Shown here: piece by piece, positions 1-7,614 of the stretch
Layout of the letters: each line of letters starts with the position of its first letter
Position numbering within the stretch: position 1 is the stretch's first letter
Program-made: the position numbers and the translations under genes
The notes under the pieces: generated by a model
The model's input: the letters and a program-made list of their open reading frames with translations, nothing else
The model's database searches: none
What the model was told of the DNA's origin: nothing
Assembly: GCA_026984775.1 (NCBI GenBank)
Contig: JALSRM010000060.1
Location: 1 to 40,924, forward strand
Length of the DNA stretch: 40,924 bases
Direction: 5' to 3'
Origin: Gammaproteobacteria bacterium
GTDB lineage: Bacteria; Pseudomonadota; Gammaproteobacteria; CAJXQU01

Positions 1-1008
1 GAGATCGAGTTTCCTGCGGAGTAGTTCCAGTTCACTCTGTTTTCGTGTCAATTCCAATTCTGCCGCTGTTAGTTTTGGTGTGGTGTGTACATGGAGACCT
101 ATAGGAATGTTGACATGTAGGCCAATGGCGTTGGCAAAATCTTCATCAGTGCTCCCTCGTTCATGTCGTGTGCCGATAAACAGAGAAGGGTTATCACGTT
201 TTTCTATCATTATCTGATTGCGCAGGGCCATCTGACTGGCCACCTTTTCCAATGCCAGGCTGAGTGCAGGGTGATCATTTTGCAAATGAGTGGAACGGCT
301 TGCCTCTTCTTTGAAGTCCTTGGGTATCCTATGGAGGTCTGTGACCATATCGTAGTGGTGTTGTGCATGACGATATTCCTGCTCGGCCTGGCGTAAGGCA
401 GCTTCCTTGGCAAGCGTTTCCTGTTTTGCCAGGATCAGATCGGACTGAGCCAGATCGCCAAGTTCGACACGCTTCGCCACATCCTGTTCAAGTTTTTTGA
501 CGGTCTTCCATTCCTGCTTGGCGATTTCTAAGCTGTTTTTGTTCAACGCGATCTGCCATAAAAGTTCACGGACGATGCCGGCCAGTTGGAGTTTTATTGC
601 CGATTGAGAAACAGTGACTTCATTTCGCCGTTGTTCGATTGATTTTTGTTGTGCATATTTTTGACCAGGCAACCACAAAGGGATCTCGAGACCAACTTCC
701 CATTCCTGCAGGCCGTCATCGTTCATCAATAGATCATTGTAGTGATTGACAGAAAACCTTGGGTCATCGGCTATAAGGCTTGTAGCCTTTTTTTCCAGTG
801 CTTCAAGGTGTTTCAGGCGCGCCTGTATGACCTGGATCCGGGGATTCCTCTGCCAAGTCTTTTCTACAACTTCATGTAAAGTAAGGTCGGCAGAGATCGG
901 CAGAGGGGTTTGATGCGAGTGATTGAAACCTCCGTTTGTCTCGCACAGTGCTGGTGCTGACAGGAAACTTCCAATCAACAGGCTGTACAGCCATTTTCCG
1001 CTCATCAT
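1..1008 (-). CDS. TolC/CusC-type outer-membrane efflux protein (partial, 3' end beyond window)
   Basis: The reading frame runs from an ATG at 1008 off the left edge, so only about 336 N-terminal residues are visible. It starts with a short signal peptide (ATG-ATG, then SGKWLYSLLIGSFLSAPALC) and continues with the heptad-like, Ala/Leu/Glu/Gln-rich helices typical of outer-membrane efflux proteins (TolC, CzcC, CusC). The repeated pattern of two long helices separated by beta segments (for example LEIPLWLPGQK and LHVNIPIGLHV) fits the two-repeat OEP fold. Such proteins form the trimeric outer-membrane channel of RND or ABC exporters. Its start overlaps the stop of the upstream cytochrome b561 gene by ATGA (1005-1008), so the two are translationally coupled. 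Substrate is unknown; partner pump genes would lie to the left of the window. The family call is fairly sure, the metal-efflux subtype is a guess. Confidence 0.8.
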   Translation of the reverse strand, partial: MMSGKWLYSLLIGSFLSAPALCETNGGFNHSHQTPLPISADLTLHEVVEKTWQRNPRIQVIQARLKHLEALEKKATSLIADDPRFSVNHYNDLLMNDDGLQEWEVGLEIPLWLPGQKYAQQKSIEQRRNEVTVSQSAIKLQLAGIVRELLWQIALNKNSLEIAKQEWKTVKKLEQDVAKRVELGDLAQSDLILAKQETLAKEAALRQAEQEYRHAQHHYDMVTDLHRIPKDFKEEASRSTHLQNDHPALSLALEKVASQMALRNQIMIEKRDNPSLFIGTRHERGSTDEDFANAIGLHVNIPIGLHVHTTPKLTAAELELTRKQSELELLRRKLDL

Positions 1009-1622
1009 TCGTTGAATTTTTCTTTGTATCCCGTAATCATGGCCCGGATGAGATTTTCCCTGTGCAATTTACTGGATACATAGACTCCTGCAATATGGAG
1101 AAAGATCAGGAACAGCATTGAATTAGTCGAGATCTCGTGCCACTCCTCCCAGAACTCTTCCTCTTCATTTTCTTCCTCAGTTTTGTTGGTGTCCGCACTG
1201 GCGATTGCGTCGCCGATCAATTTCATCTGGTTTATCTGTGCAAGCGGTCCGTGACCCTCTGCCCCCCATGCTTCGAGCCCGGTCCAGCAAACAATTGATA
1301 GATTGATCAACAATAGGAACACCATTGCCCCACCCGCAGGATTATGACCATAATAATGTTCGGGATACCCTGAGCTCAGCGACTTCAGATAGCGTATTAT
1401 TATTCCTGGAGGGTAAATAAAATTGCTGAATCGGGCGTATTGAGGTCCTATAAATCCCCAAATGATCCGAAATACCAACAAGGCCAGGACAACATAACCT
1501 GCGATGCTGTGTAAATCTTCTGATTCGTCACCCGTAAACCAGGCAATGGTAAAGAATACAACCAGTGACCAGTGGAAAACCCTGACGCCAACATCCCATA
1601 CTTTGATTTTTCGTTCATTCAT
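1005..1622 (-). CDS. Cytochrome b561-family diheme membrane protein
   Basis: A 205-residue inner-membrane protein with about four hydrophobic segments (near residues 15-30, 40-58, 98-116 and 167-183). It has the usual start of the bacterial b561/Ni-Fe hydrogenase cytochrome b family (KVWDVGVRVFHWSL) and histidines at 17, 38, 162, 176 and 187 as candidate heme ligands. Proteins of this family pass electrons between quinones and a redox partner. The start at 1622 is supported by a strong ribosome site (GAGGAGGCGGAGG) just upstream. An acidic loop (TEEENEEEEFWEEW) between the third and fourth segments is unusual. The stop overlaps the start of the efflux protein gene by four bases, an unexpected pairing. 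Electron donor and acceptor are unknown. Confidence 0.85.
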   Translation of the reverse strand: MNERKIKVWDVGVRVFHWSLVVFFTIAWFTGDESEDLHSIAGYVVLALLVFRIIWGFIGPQYARFSNFIYPPGIIIRYLKSLSSGYPEHYYGHNPAGGAMVFLLLINLSIVCWTGLEAWGAEGHGPLAQINQMKLIGDAIASADTNKTEEENEEEEFWEEWHEISTNSMLFLIFLHIAGVYVSSKLHRENLIRAMITGYKEKFNE

Positions 1623-1731
1623 GCCTCCGCCTCCTCTTTCTTAGACAGGATTAGATAATGAAGGAAGGATAGGGAGCTGTCATCACACGTATGTCGCATT
1701 TTATGGTTTGCAACATATTTTTGGACAAATG

Positions 1732-1749
1732 TCCTATCGACAAATAGGA
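1732..1749. promoter_or_regulatory. Inverted repeat TCCTAT-N6-ATAGGA in front of the LuxR-type gene
   Basis: Perfect 6-bp arms (1732-1737 and 1744-1749) separated by six bases. The right arm overlaps the purine-rich AGGA that acts as the ribosome site for the ATG at 1757. It lies in the divergent intergenic region between the cytochrome b561 and the regulator, so it could be an autoregulatory operator or a hairpin that hides the ribosome site. Short arms make chance possible. Confidence 0.3.
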
Positions 1750-1756
1750 TACCGAC

Positions 1757-2251
1757 ATGATGAGAAAAGAATATTTATTCATAGGGTTACTTCTGCTGAT
1801 CAGCATCGCAGGTCTGATCGATGTGATCAGTGATTATTCTCAAAATGCTTCCACATCACACCTTTTGTTTGAGAGCGCCCTGATCCTGCTGTCATTGGCA
1901 GGGACCATATTTCTGGTCATCGAGATTTTCAGGCACCGGCGGAATAATCAGGTACTGGAGGGCAGGTTAGAGGTGGCTAAAATGGATCTGCTGGTGACCC
2001 GTTCACGTTTGAAACAGGCAGGAGAAGCGTACAGGCAGCTAATTTATGACCAGTTAAAGGCCTGGGAAGTGTCTGATAGTGAGCGGGAGGTGGCCATGCT
2101 TTTGCTCAAGGGGTTGAGTTTTAAAGAAATAGCAGAAATACGTCAGACCCAGGAAAAGACAGTCCGTCAGCAGGCTTCCGCGCTCTACAAAAAAGCAGGG
2201 GTTGCCGGCCGCCACGAATTTTCAGCCTATTTCTTTGAAGATCTGCTGTAA
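1757..2251 (+). CDS. Membrane-anchored LuxR-type helix-turn-helix regulator
   Basis: A 164-residue protein with two N-terminal transmembrane helices (about 5-25 and 35-56), a charged helical linker, probably coiled coil (about 60-100), and a C-terminal LuxR/GerE-type DNA-binding domain (about 105-164). The signature is DSEREVAMLLLKGLSFKEIA followed by a recognition helix containing KTVRQQ and the closing YKKAGVAGRHEF. There is no receiver domain. It is divergent from the cytochrome b561/efflux pair and is the obvious candidate regulator for it, perhaps sensing a membrane or redox signal. That link is inference from position. The fold is clear; the target and signal are unknown. Confidence 0.8.
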   Translation: MMRKEYLFIGLLLLISIAGLIDVISDYSQNASTSHLLFESALILLSLAGTIFLVIEIFRHRRNNQVLEGRLEVAKMDLLVTRSRLKQAGEAYRQLIYDQLKAWEVSDSEREVAMLLLKGLSFKEIAEIRQTQEKTVRQQASALYKKAGVAGRHEFSAYFFEDLL

Positions 2252-2514
2252 TACGGTTTGAGTCATTGTCAAATTCAGTAGATGCCATGAGATCAGTTTT
2301 ATCATGGTCTGTCTCAATCCGATTTTAATCAGACACTTTTTAATGAACAAAATTGACAGGTGGTCTTTTACACCTGAATCTGACAGCGTTTACAAAGCCT
2401 GTACTTTGGTACACTTTCATCGGTTCGAACTTACTGCCATAAATTTCACTTTTTTAAGCGACTTCTTCATCTCATCGATAATTGAAACAAATGCATCTGG
2501 ATTAAGACCATGTC

Positions 2515-3138
2515 CTAACGATTAATTGCATCCCACTGATTGACCATTTTGCAGAACAGTTCAGCCGTTTTTTCCGCATCATAGATCGCCGAGTGCGCCT
2601 CATTCGCATCCCAATCGATGCCAGCTGCCTGGATGGCGCGGGCAAGTACGGTTTGGCCATAGATCAATCCCGCCAGGGTTGCGGTATCAAAGGTGCTGAA
2701 GGAGTGAAATGGATTGCGCTTGATACCACACCGCTCCACTGCAGCCTTGAGAAAGGCGATATCGAAGGCCGAGTTGTGCCCCACCAGGATCGCACGTGTG
2801 CACCCAGTCTCTGCCACCATTTTGCGGATTGGTTTAAATATCCTGCCCAGGGCATCACTCTCCTTCCTTGCCAACCGTAGGGGATGGTAAGGGTCGATTC
2901 CAGTAAACTCGAGTGCTGCCTGATCGAGATTGGCTCCTTCGAAAGGGATCACATGGCTGGCCACTGTTTCCACAGGATGCCAACCGCGGTCCTCATCACA
3001 GCCGAGCAGGACCGCGGCAATCTCCAGCAGGGCATCGGTCTGAGGATTGAAACCAGCAGTTTCGATATCCACCACAACCGGTAGGAAACCACGGAAGCGG
3101 CGGCTGATGAGATTCTTCGGTGTGTCCTCTGCGCTCAT
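2515..3138 (-). CDS. rnt: Ribonuclease T (3'-5' exoribonuclease)
   Basis: RNase T of the DEDDh exonuclease superfamily, which trims the 3' ends of tRNA, 5S and 23S rRNA and works as a dimer in the cytoplasm. The whole length resembles E. coli RNase T, including [20 protein letters not shown], the GHNSAFD segment and the [12 protein letters not shown] segment. Counted from an upstream in-frame ATG at 3153, the catalytic residues are D29, E31, D131, H187 and D192; subtract five for the start chosen here. I chose the ATG at 3138 because it overlaps the pyrC stop by ATGA and sits about seven bases after GGAAAG. It also gives an N-terminus ([10 protein letters not shown]) of family length. The pyrC-rnt adjacency is known from Pseudomonas. 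Confidence 0.95.
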   Translation of the reverse strand: MSAEDTPKNLISRRFRGFLPVVVDIETAGFNPQTDALLEIAAVLLGCDEDRGWHPVETVASHVIPFEGANLDQAALEFTGIDPYHPLRLARKESDALGRIFKPIRKMVAETGCTRAILVGHNSAFDIAFLKAAVERCGIKRNPFHSFSTFDTATLAGLIYGQTVLARAIQAAGIDWDANEAHSAIYDAEKTAELFCKMVNQWDAINR

Positions 3139-4175
3139 GGGATCACTTTCCATTGACAGGTGTCACCGGCACGGAAAGGGATCACCCGCTCGGTGCCCAG
3201 AGGCAGGGATTCCGGGATTGTCCATCTTTCCCGTTTCAATCTGAGTGTCCCAGGGTTCTGGGGCAGGCCATAAAACCGGGCCCCAAAGAGACTGGTAAAG
3301 CCTTCCAGCCGATCCAAGGCATGGGCCTGATCGAAAACCTCTGCATAGAGTTCCATGGCCGTATGCGCGGTGTAGATACCGGCGCAACCACAGGCGGATT
3401 CTTTGGCGTGTTGCGGATGTGGCGCACTGTCGGTGCCGAGAAAGAACTTTGGATTACCACTGATGGCTGCTTCCAACAGTGCTTGTCGATGCTCCTCTCT
3501 TTTCAGCACGGGCAGGCAATAATGGTGCGGGCGGATGCCTCCCGTGAAGATCGCGTTTCGGTTCATCAACAGGTGGTGCACTGTAAGAGTGGCAGCGATG
3601 TTTTCAGGTGCTGTGACCACAAACTGTACCGCCTCTTTTGTGGTGATGTGTTCCATGACGATTTTCAGATCAGGGAATTGATTAATCAACGGAGAAAGGA
3701 TCGTCTCGATGAATACTCGCTCGCGGTCGAACACATCGACAGCGGGATCGGTCACTTCGCCATGAATTAGCAAAGGCATACCCACTTTGGACAAGGTTTC
3801 AAGCACCGGATAGATATGTTTGATATCAGTTACACCAGCGTCTGAATGTGTGGTGGCTCCGGCAGGATAGAGTTTAACAGCGTGAATGAAACCTGACTCA
3901 TGGGCTGCCACGATCTCGTCTGGATCAGTTCGATCAGTCAGATACAGTGTCATCAGAGGAGTAAAGTCTGTTCCGTCGGGCAACGCATCGAGAATCGAGT
4001 GCCGGTAGCGTGCGGCTTGCTGCACAGAAGTCACCGGAGGCACGAGATTCGGCATGATAATGGCGCGTCCGAACTGGCGTGCCGTATCCAGTATCACACT
4101 TCTCATTGCCTTTCCGTCTCGGACATGGAGATGAAAATCGTCCGGGCGAATGATTTGTAGAAGATTATCGGTCAT
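3135..4175 (-). CDS. pyrC: Dihydroorotase
   Basis: Class II dihydroorotase, 346 residues from the chosen start, which cyclizes N-carbamoyl-aspartate to dihydroorotate in pyrimidine synthesis. Metal-site residues are visible: HLH (H15, H17), the carboxylated lysine K101 in [12 protein letters not shown]138 in LIHGEVT, H176 in MEHITT and D249 in LGTDSAPHP. Similarity to E. coli PyrC runs end to end. An in-frame TTG six codons upstream (4193) is possible, but the ATG at 4175 matches the E. coli N-terminus (M-x-x-x-x-x-x-I-x-RPDD). The stop codon overlaps the rnt start, so the two are co-translated. It is divergent from the tas-like gene. Confidence 0.96.
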   Translation of the reverse strand: MTDNLLQIIRPDDFHLHVRDGKAMRSVILDTARQFGRAIIMPNLVPPVTSVQQAARYRHSILDALPDGTDFTPLMTLYLTDRTDPDEIVAAHESGFIHAVKLYPAGATTHSDAGVTDIKHIYPVLETLSKVGMPLLIHGEVTDPAVDVFDRERVFIETILSPLINQFPDLKIVMEHITTKEAVQFVVTAPENIAATLTVHHLLMNRNAIFTGGIRPHHYCLPVLKREEHRQALLEAAISGNPKFFLGTDSAPHPQHAKESACGCAGIYTAHTAMELYAEVFDQAHALDRLEGFTSLFGARFYGLPQNPGTLRLKRERWTIPESLPLGTERVIPFRAGDTCQWKVIP

Positions 4176-4250
4176 GGGGTACAGAGTTCTCAAAATTCAT
4201 TGCTTGCGATACTCTAACGGTTACGCATCAAGATTAAAATGGTTCATTGC

Positions 4251-5291
4251 ATGAAATACACTCGACTCGGCAATACAGAGATTAAGGTCAGTAAGATCTG
4301 CCTGGGGACTATGACCTGGGGCGAGCAAAATACCCCGCACGAGGCCTTTGAGCAACTGGATTATGCGGTGGCCTCTGGGATCAACTTCATCGATACGGCC
4401 GAACTGTACCCAATCCCGCCCAAACCGGCGACCCAAGGTGAGACGGAGCGCATCCTCGGTCAATGGATGCAGGCCAGAAATAATCGGAAGCAACTGATCA
4501 TTGCCACCAAGGTGTGCGGTCCCGGTAAATGGGTTAAATACATTCGAGGAGGGAGGAACCGCCTCGATCGCCCCAATATCGAGGCGGCAGTGGATGCCAG
4601 CCTGCAGCGTTTACAGACGGACTATATCGACCTCTACCAGCTTCACTGGCCTGATCGCTCAACCAACTTCTTTGGTAAACGCGGCTTTTCTCCGGACCCT
4701 CACGAAAAGATGACGCCCATTGAGGAGACACTGGATGTGCTTGCCGATCTGGTCAAGGCTGGAAAGATCCGGCATTTTGGCCTCTCCAACGAGACCTGCT
4801 GGGGCACTATGCGGTTTTTGCAGGCATCGGCACAGCAGGCCTTGCCCCATGTGGTCAGCATACAAAATCCCTACAATTTGCTTAACCGGACCTTTGAGAT
4901 CGGCCTGGCGGAAATTTCCTGGCGGGAACAGGTTGGGCTGCTAGCCTATTCCCCGCTGGGTTTTGGTGTTCTTTCCGGCAAATATCTGAATGGGCAACGC
5001 CCTACGGGAGCCAGACTGACACTGTTTCAGGAATACAGCCGTTATACCAAGGGAAACGGTATTCGTGCGACCGAAGCGTATGTGCAACTAGCCCAAGCAC
5101 ATGATCTCGATCCGGCGCAGATGGCGTTGGCCTTCGTTAACAGTCGGCCTTTCGTCACCAGCACCATCATCGGTGCTACGAATCTGGAGCAGTTAAAGAC
5201 AGATATAGCCAGCATCGATCTTGAACTGAGTGAAGAAGTGTTGGAAAGTATCGAGGCGATACACGAACGGTACCCCAATCCCAACCCATAA
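4251..5291 (+). CDS. tas: Tas-like NADP(H)-dependent aldo-keto reductase
   Basis: A 346-residue aldo/keto reductase very close to E. coli Tas over its full length (LGTMTWGEQN, IDTAELYPIPPKP, IQNPYNLLNR, YSPLGFGVLSGKYLNG). The catalytic tetrad is D48, Y53, K87 and H132 counted from the ATG at 4251. That start aligns with the Tas N-terminus (MQYHRI in E. coli, MKYTRL here). An ATG four codons earlier at 4239 cannot be excluded, as neither has a convincing ribosome site. Family members reduce carbonyls; the physiological substrate of Tas is not settled. It stands alone, divergent from pyrC and convergent with the rhodanese gene. Confidence 0.92.
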   Translation: MKYTRLGNTEIKVSKICLGTMTWGEQNTPHEAFEQLDYAVASGINFIDTAELYPIPPKPATQGETERILGQWMQARNNRKQLIIATKVCGPGKWVKYIRGGRNRLDRPNIEAAVDASLQRLQTDYIDLYQLHWPDRSTNFFGKRGFSPDPHEKMTPIEETLDVLADLVKAGKIRHFGLSNETCWGTMRFLQASAQQALPHVVSIQNPYNLLNRTFEIGLAEISWREQVGLLAYSPLGFGVLSGKYLNGQRPTGARLTLFQEYSRYTKGNGIRATEAYVQLAQAHDLDPAQMALAFVNSRPFVTSTIIGATNLEQLKTDIASIDLELSEEVLESIEAIHERYPNPNP

Positions 5292-5299
5292 AAAGTAAA

Positions 5300-5322
5300 C
5301 AGGGCTGGATCAAGCAGCCCTG
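5300..5322. terminator. Hairpin terminator between tas and the rhodanese gene
   Basis: CAGGGCT (5300-5306) pairs with AGCCCTG (5316-5322). On the minus strand the hairpin is followed by a T-rich stretch (GTTTACTTTTTA), so it should end the rhodanese transcript. On the plus strand there is no T-run, so its action on tas is less certain. Confidence 0.6.
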
Positions 5323-5335
5323 AAGAAGCGATGGG

Positions 5336-5749
5336 TTATTTTTCCAGTTCCAGTCCTTCCTTTTCCCAAGCGATTATCCCACCTTCCAGGTTGTAGATGT
5401 CCTTGAATCCAGCATTTTTCAACATCACGGCAGCCTGTGCGGAACGCCGGCCGCTGCGACATTGAGTAATTACTGGTTTGTCCCGGAACTTCTCGAGTTC
5501 CGGCAGATGGTTGTTAAGCTGTGCCAGCGGTATATGGATGGCACCAGGAATATGCTTTTCATCCCATTCATTCTTTTCACGCACATCGATGATGACGGCT
5601 TCACCAGAAGAGAACATCTTCGCTGCCTCTTTTGGCAGTATGGACTGAATCCCCTTCGATTCTGCTTCAGACTCCGGTGACGAGCAGGCTATGAGTACAA
5701 TAGCCATGAAGAGGAAGACAATCTGAAATAAATTCCTTGCTGATGTCAT
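5336..5749 (-). CDS. Rhodanese-domain lipoprotein
   Basis: A 137-residue protein with a lipoprotein signal (hydrophobic stretch then LIAC, lipidated Cys22) and a single rhodanese domain (about 38-137). The active-site loop CRSGRR carries Cys97; DVREKNEWDEKHIPGAIHIP is the typical first half. It probably sits on the periplasmic side of a membrane and moves sulfane sulfur or acts in redox. The start is well supported: GGAG lies eight bases upstream, and the ATG overlaps a TAA stop as TAATG (5751-5747) in one of the two frames that could end the upstream carboxypeptidase gene. The biological substrate is unknown. Confidence 0.9.
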   Translation of the reverse strand: MTSARNLFQIVFLFMAIVLIACSSPESEAESKGIQSILPKEAAKMFSSGEAVIIDVREKNEWDEKHIPGAIHIPLAQLNNHLPELEKFRDKPVITQCRSGRRSAQAAVMLKNAGFKDIYNLEGGIIAWEKEGLELEK

Positions 5750-5818
5750 TAGAATACTCCATTGTTATAAACACCCTTTATTTTAGCATTCGCTAATAAA
5801 CAATCAAGTAAGGTTTTT

Positions 5819-6751
5819 TCAAAGAGAGGATGAAAGTGAGTGTGAAGAACTGGGCGAAACTCTTCCGGGACGTCCACATGAGAGGGCAAGGGTTCTTTTG
5901 TTGATTTTACCACCTGCACCTTGTGATGTATCGTGACGAATGCGATCAAGGGTTTTTCGTTTCACCTTCTTTTGGCTGTCGAGAAGGGCCATGTCCATCA
6001 GTTCTGCCAAACGCTGATCACGCTTTTTACTTGTTGATTCGCCGAAGATTACACCGATCAGTCGTTGTTTCCCGCGATTTACCAGTGTGACAAGATTGTA
6101 GCCGGCATCACAGGTGAAACCGGTTTTCATACCCACTGCCCCCGTGAATTTTTGAGGGAAATAATTGTGGGTTTTGAAGAGTCTTTTTCCATATCTGAAT
6201 TGTTTCTCGGAAAACAGATGAAAGTATCGTGGAAAGCGTTTTTTCAATGCGATCGCCAGTACCGCCATATCTCGGGCAGTAGTCACTTGTTGAGGATCAG
6301 GTAGTCCGGACGCATTCTTGAATACGGTATCTTTCATGCCTAAGACACTTGCCCTTTGGTTCATGGCCCAAACAAACGCCTGTTCACTACCAGCAACCGC
6401 TTCCGCGGCAACGATAGCGGCATCATTGGCTGATCGAATGATCAGGCCGAGGATGAGCTCTCTGATCGTGATGGTTTTACCTTTCCTTAACCCCATTTTC
6501 GAGCCCGTCTGCCTCTGTGCCCGTACTGAAATAATCTTTTGATCAGTGAAAGCCAGTTTCCCCTGCTGGATAGCCTCGAAAATCAGATAGATCGTCATCA
6601 ACTTGGTTAGTGAGGCAGGATAGACAGGAAGATTGGCATTGTCAGCGTAGATGACTTCTGTTGTCTTTAGGTCCACAATCACTGAAGACCTCTCAGCCTG
6701 TACCTCGTTCAGCACGGTAATCAAAAGGAAAAAGATAAAGATTCGACACAT
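5819..6751 (-). CDS. D-alanyl-D-alanine carboxypeptidase, peptidase S11 family (possible 3' frameshift)
   Basis: A secreted penicillin-binding protein that trims peptidoglycan stem peptides. It has a signal peptide (about 1-19) and the three S11 motifs: SLTK with Ser47/Lys50, SAN at 107-109, and KTG at 209-211. The catalytic domain ends near residue 260. After that the frame turns into an unlikely Ser/Arg-rich tail (RPGRVSPSSSHSLSSSL). The overlapping frame from about 5949 to 5749 gives a more protein-like tail (LIAFVTIHHKVQVVKSTKE and onward) and ends in a TAA that overlaps the rhodanese ATG. So the native protein may continue in that frame after a slip near the AAAAACCC run at about 5950. 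The enzyme family is sure; the C-terminus is not. Confidence 0.88.
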   Translation of the reverse strand: MCRIFIFFLLITVLNEVQAERSSVIVDLKTTEVIYADNANLPVYPASLTKLMTIYLIFEAIQQGKLAFTDQKIISVRAQRQTGSKMGLRKGKTITIRELILGLIIRSANDAAIVAAEAVAGSEQAFVWAMNQRASVLGMKDTVFKNASGLPDPQQVTTARDMAVLAIALKKRFPRYFHLFSEKQFRYGKRLFKTHNYFPQKFTGAVGMKTGFTCDAGYNLVTLVNRGKQRLIGVIFGESTSKKRDQRLAELMDMALLDSQKKVKRKTLDRIRHDTSQGAGGKINKRTLALSCGRPGRVSPSSSHSLSSSL

Positions 6752-6831
6752 CAGATTTCATATGTTCAGGCCTGAAATGATTATCGGCCAAAAGCTGTGA
6801 ATCTGAAAACCGGACAAAATATAGTTGGGAG

Positions 6832-6883
6832 ACGGATACCTGGCTATTACCTTGGAGAGCTTTCAGGTAACAGCCAGGTCCGT
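6832..6883. other. Long imperfect hairpin in the carboxypeptidase leader
   Basis: ACCTGGCT-a-TTACCT (6838-6852) pairs with AGGTAA-c-AGCCAGGT (6865-6879), 14 base pairs with one mismatch. Pairing extends outward (ACGG with CCGT around a two-base bulge). It lies between the minus-strand cytochrome c and carboxypeptidase genes. There is no T-run on either side, so it is not a simple terminator. It could be part of the leader of the carboxypeptidase mRNA, a processing signal or a REP-like element. Confidence 0.55.
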
Positions 6884-6922
6884 GGGTGCTCTTTAATTCC
6901 CCGGTAATTTTGATTGCTTGGT

Positions 6923-6968
6923 TAATGAATCATTACAGGGTGCACTGAGGTGAGCCTTCCACAAGGCT
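6923..6968. other. Two short palindromes downstream of the cytochrome c gene
   Basis: TAATGA-A-TCATTA (6923-6935) and AGCCTT-ccac-AAGGCT (6953-6968) lie within the 273-base gap between the cytochrome c stop and the carboxypeptidase start. The second could form a small 3' hairpin for the cytochrome transcript. I see no gene in this gap. Confidence 0.3.
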
Positions 6969-7025
6969 TGCAATTGTGTTGACAAAATTGATCAGGGTGA
7001 CCGATTTCATTGCTTTGTTGAATGA

Positions 7026-7484
7026 TTACTTTTTCATCCTTTTTGGGCGTCCTTGCGGTAGCTTGCCATCTGCCCGTGCTTTGAGATAACGATAGAGATC
7101 ATCCCTTGCTTTCATGACAGCTACGTTTTTTTCCCATGCTGGCATGGCACCCATCTTGCCGTGATAGCCATGTTCAACGACATACAGGAAACGTCCATAA
7201 TCAACTCCTTCCTTGTTGAATCTTTCAAGAAGATTTGGAGCAAATGTGCTACCCAAAGCACTGCCACCGTGACAGACTTGGCAGTTGGTGGCAAATGTCC
7301 TCCAGCCGACATAAGTGCCTTTGTCCACCTCACACTGGCTGGCATTGGTTGCCTCTTCAGGGCAATTGACCGTATATTCAGGTGGATCGCCGGCATCATC
7401 AACACGTGGTTCATGGGCTGCCTGGGCACTGGAAGCTATAATCAATAATACTGCCGAAATACAGGGTATTTTTTTCCTCATCAT
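7026..7484 (-). CDS. Periplasmic monoheme c-type cytochrome
   Basis: A 152-residue exported cytochrome c: signal peptide (MRKKIPCISAVLLIIASSAQA), then one heme-binding CQVCH (C68, C71, H72) and a probable axial methionine in GAMPAWEKN (M114). Two further cysteines (C41, C51) may form a disulfide. The C-terminus is lysine/arginine rich (RPKRMKK). It probably carries electrons in the periplasm. The ATG at 7484 follows AAAGGAGAAAGGA and gives a normal signal peptide; the longer frame upstream lacks this. It is divergent from the RegB-type sensor kinase, so it is a likely target of that system. The exact subfamily and redox partners are not clear. Confidence 0.87.
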   Translation of the reverse strand: MMRKKIPCISAVLLIIASSAQAAHEPRVDDAGDPPEYTVNCPEEATNASQCEVDKGTYVGWRTFATNCQVCHGGSALGSTFAPNLLERFNKEGVDYGRFLYVVEHGYHGKMGAMPAWEKNVAVMKARDDLYRYLKARADGKLPQGRPKRMKK

Positions 7485-7614
7485 GTTTCCTTTCTCCTTT
7501 ACAATGGTAGTAGAAATATGTGTGATCGTTCTGAGAAAAACAATGCGGCATAGTGTCGCATGCGACAGTTTGACGCGGTTTTGAGATCTCAATAATAATG
7601 ATACCTTTTAAGAC

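Noticed and set aside
163-413. Short frames on both strands in the first 400 bases
   Set aside because: They are out of frame with the TolC-type protein, whose reading frame covers the whole stretch.
2304-2525. 73-codon frame between the LuxR-type gene and rnt
   Set aside because: No ribosome site or motif and composition unlike a protein; the 263-base gap otherwise shows nothing clear.
3120-3770. 216-codon plus-strand frame opposite pyrC
   Set aside because: pyrC matches its family end to end with all metal ligands; the antisense frame has no recognisable content.
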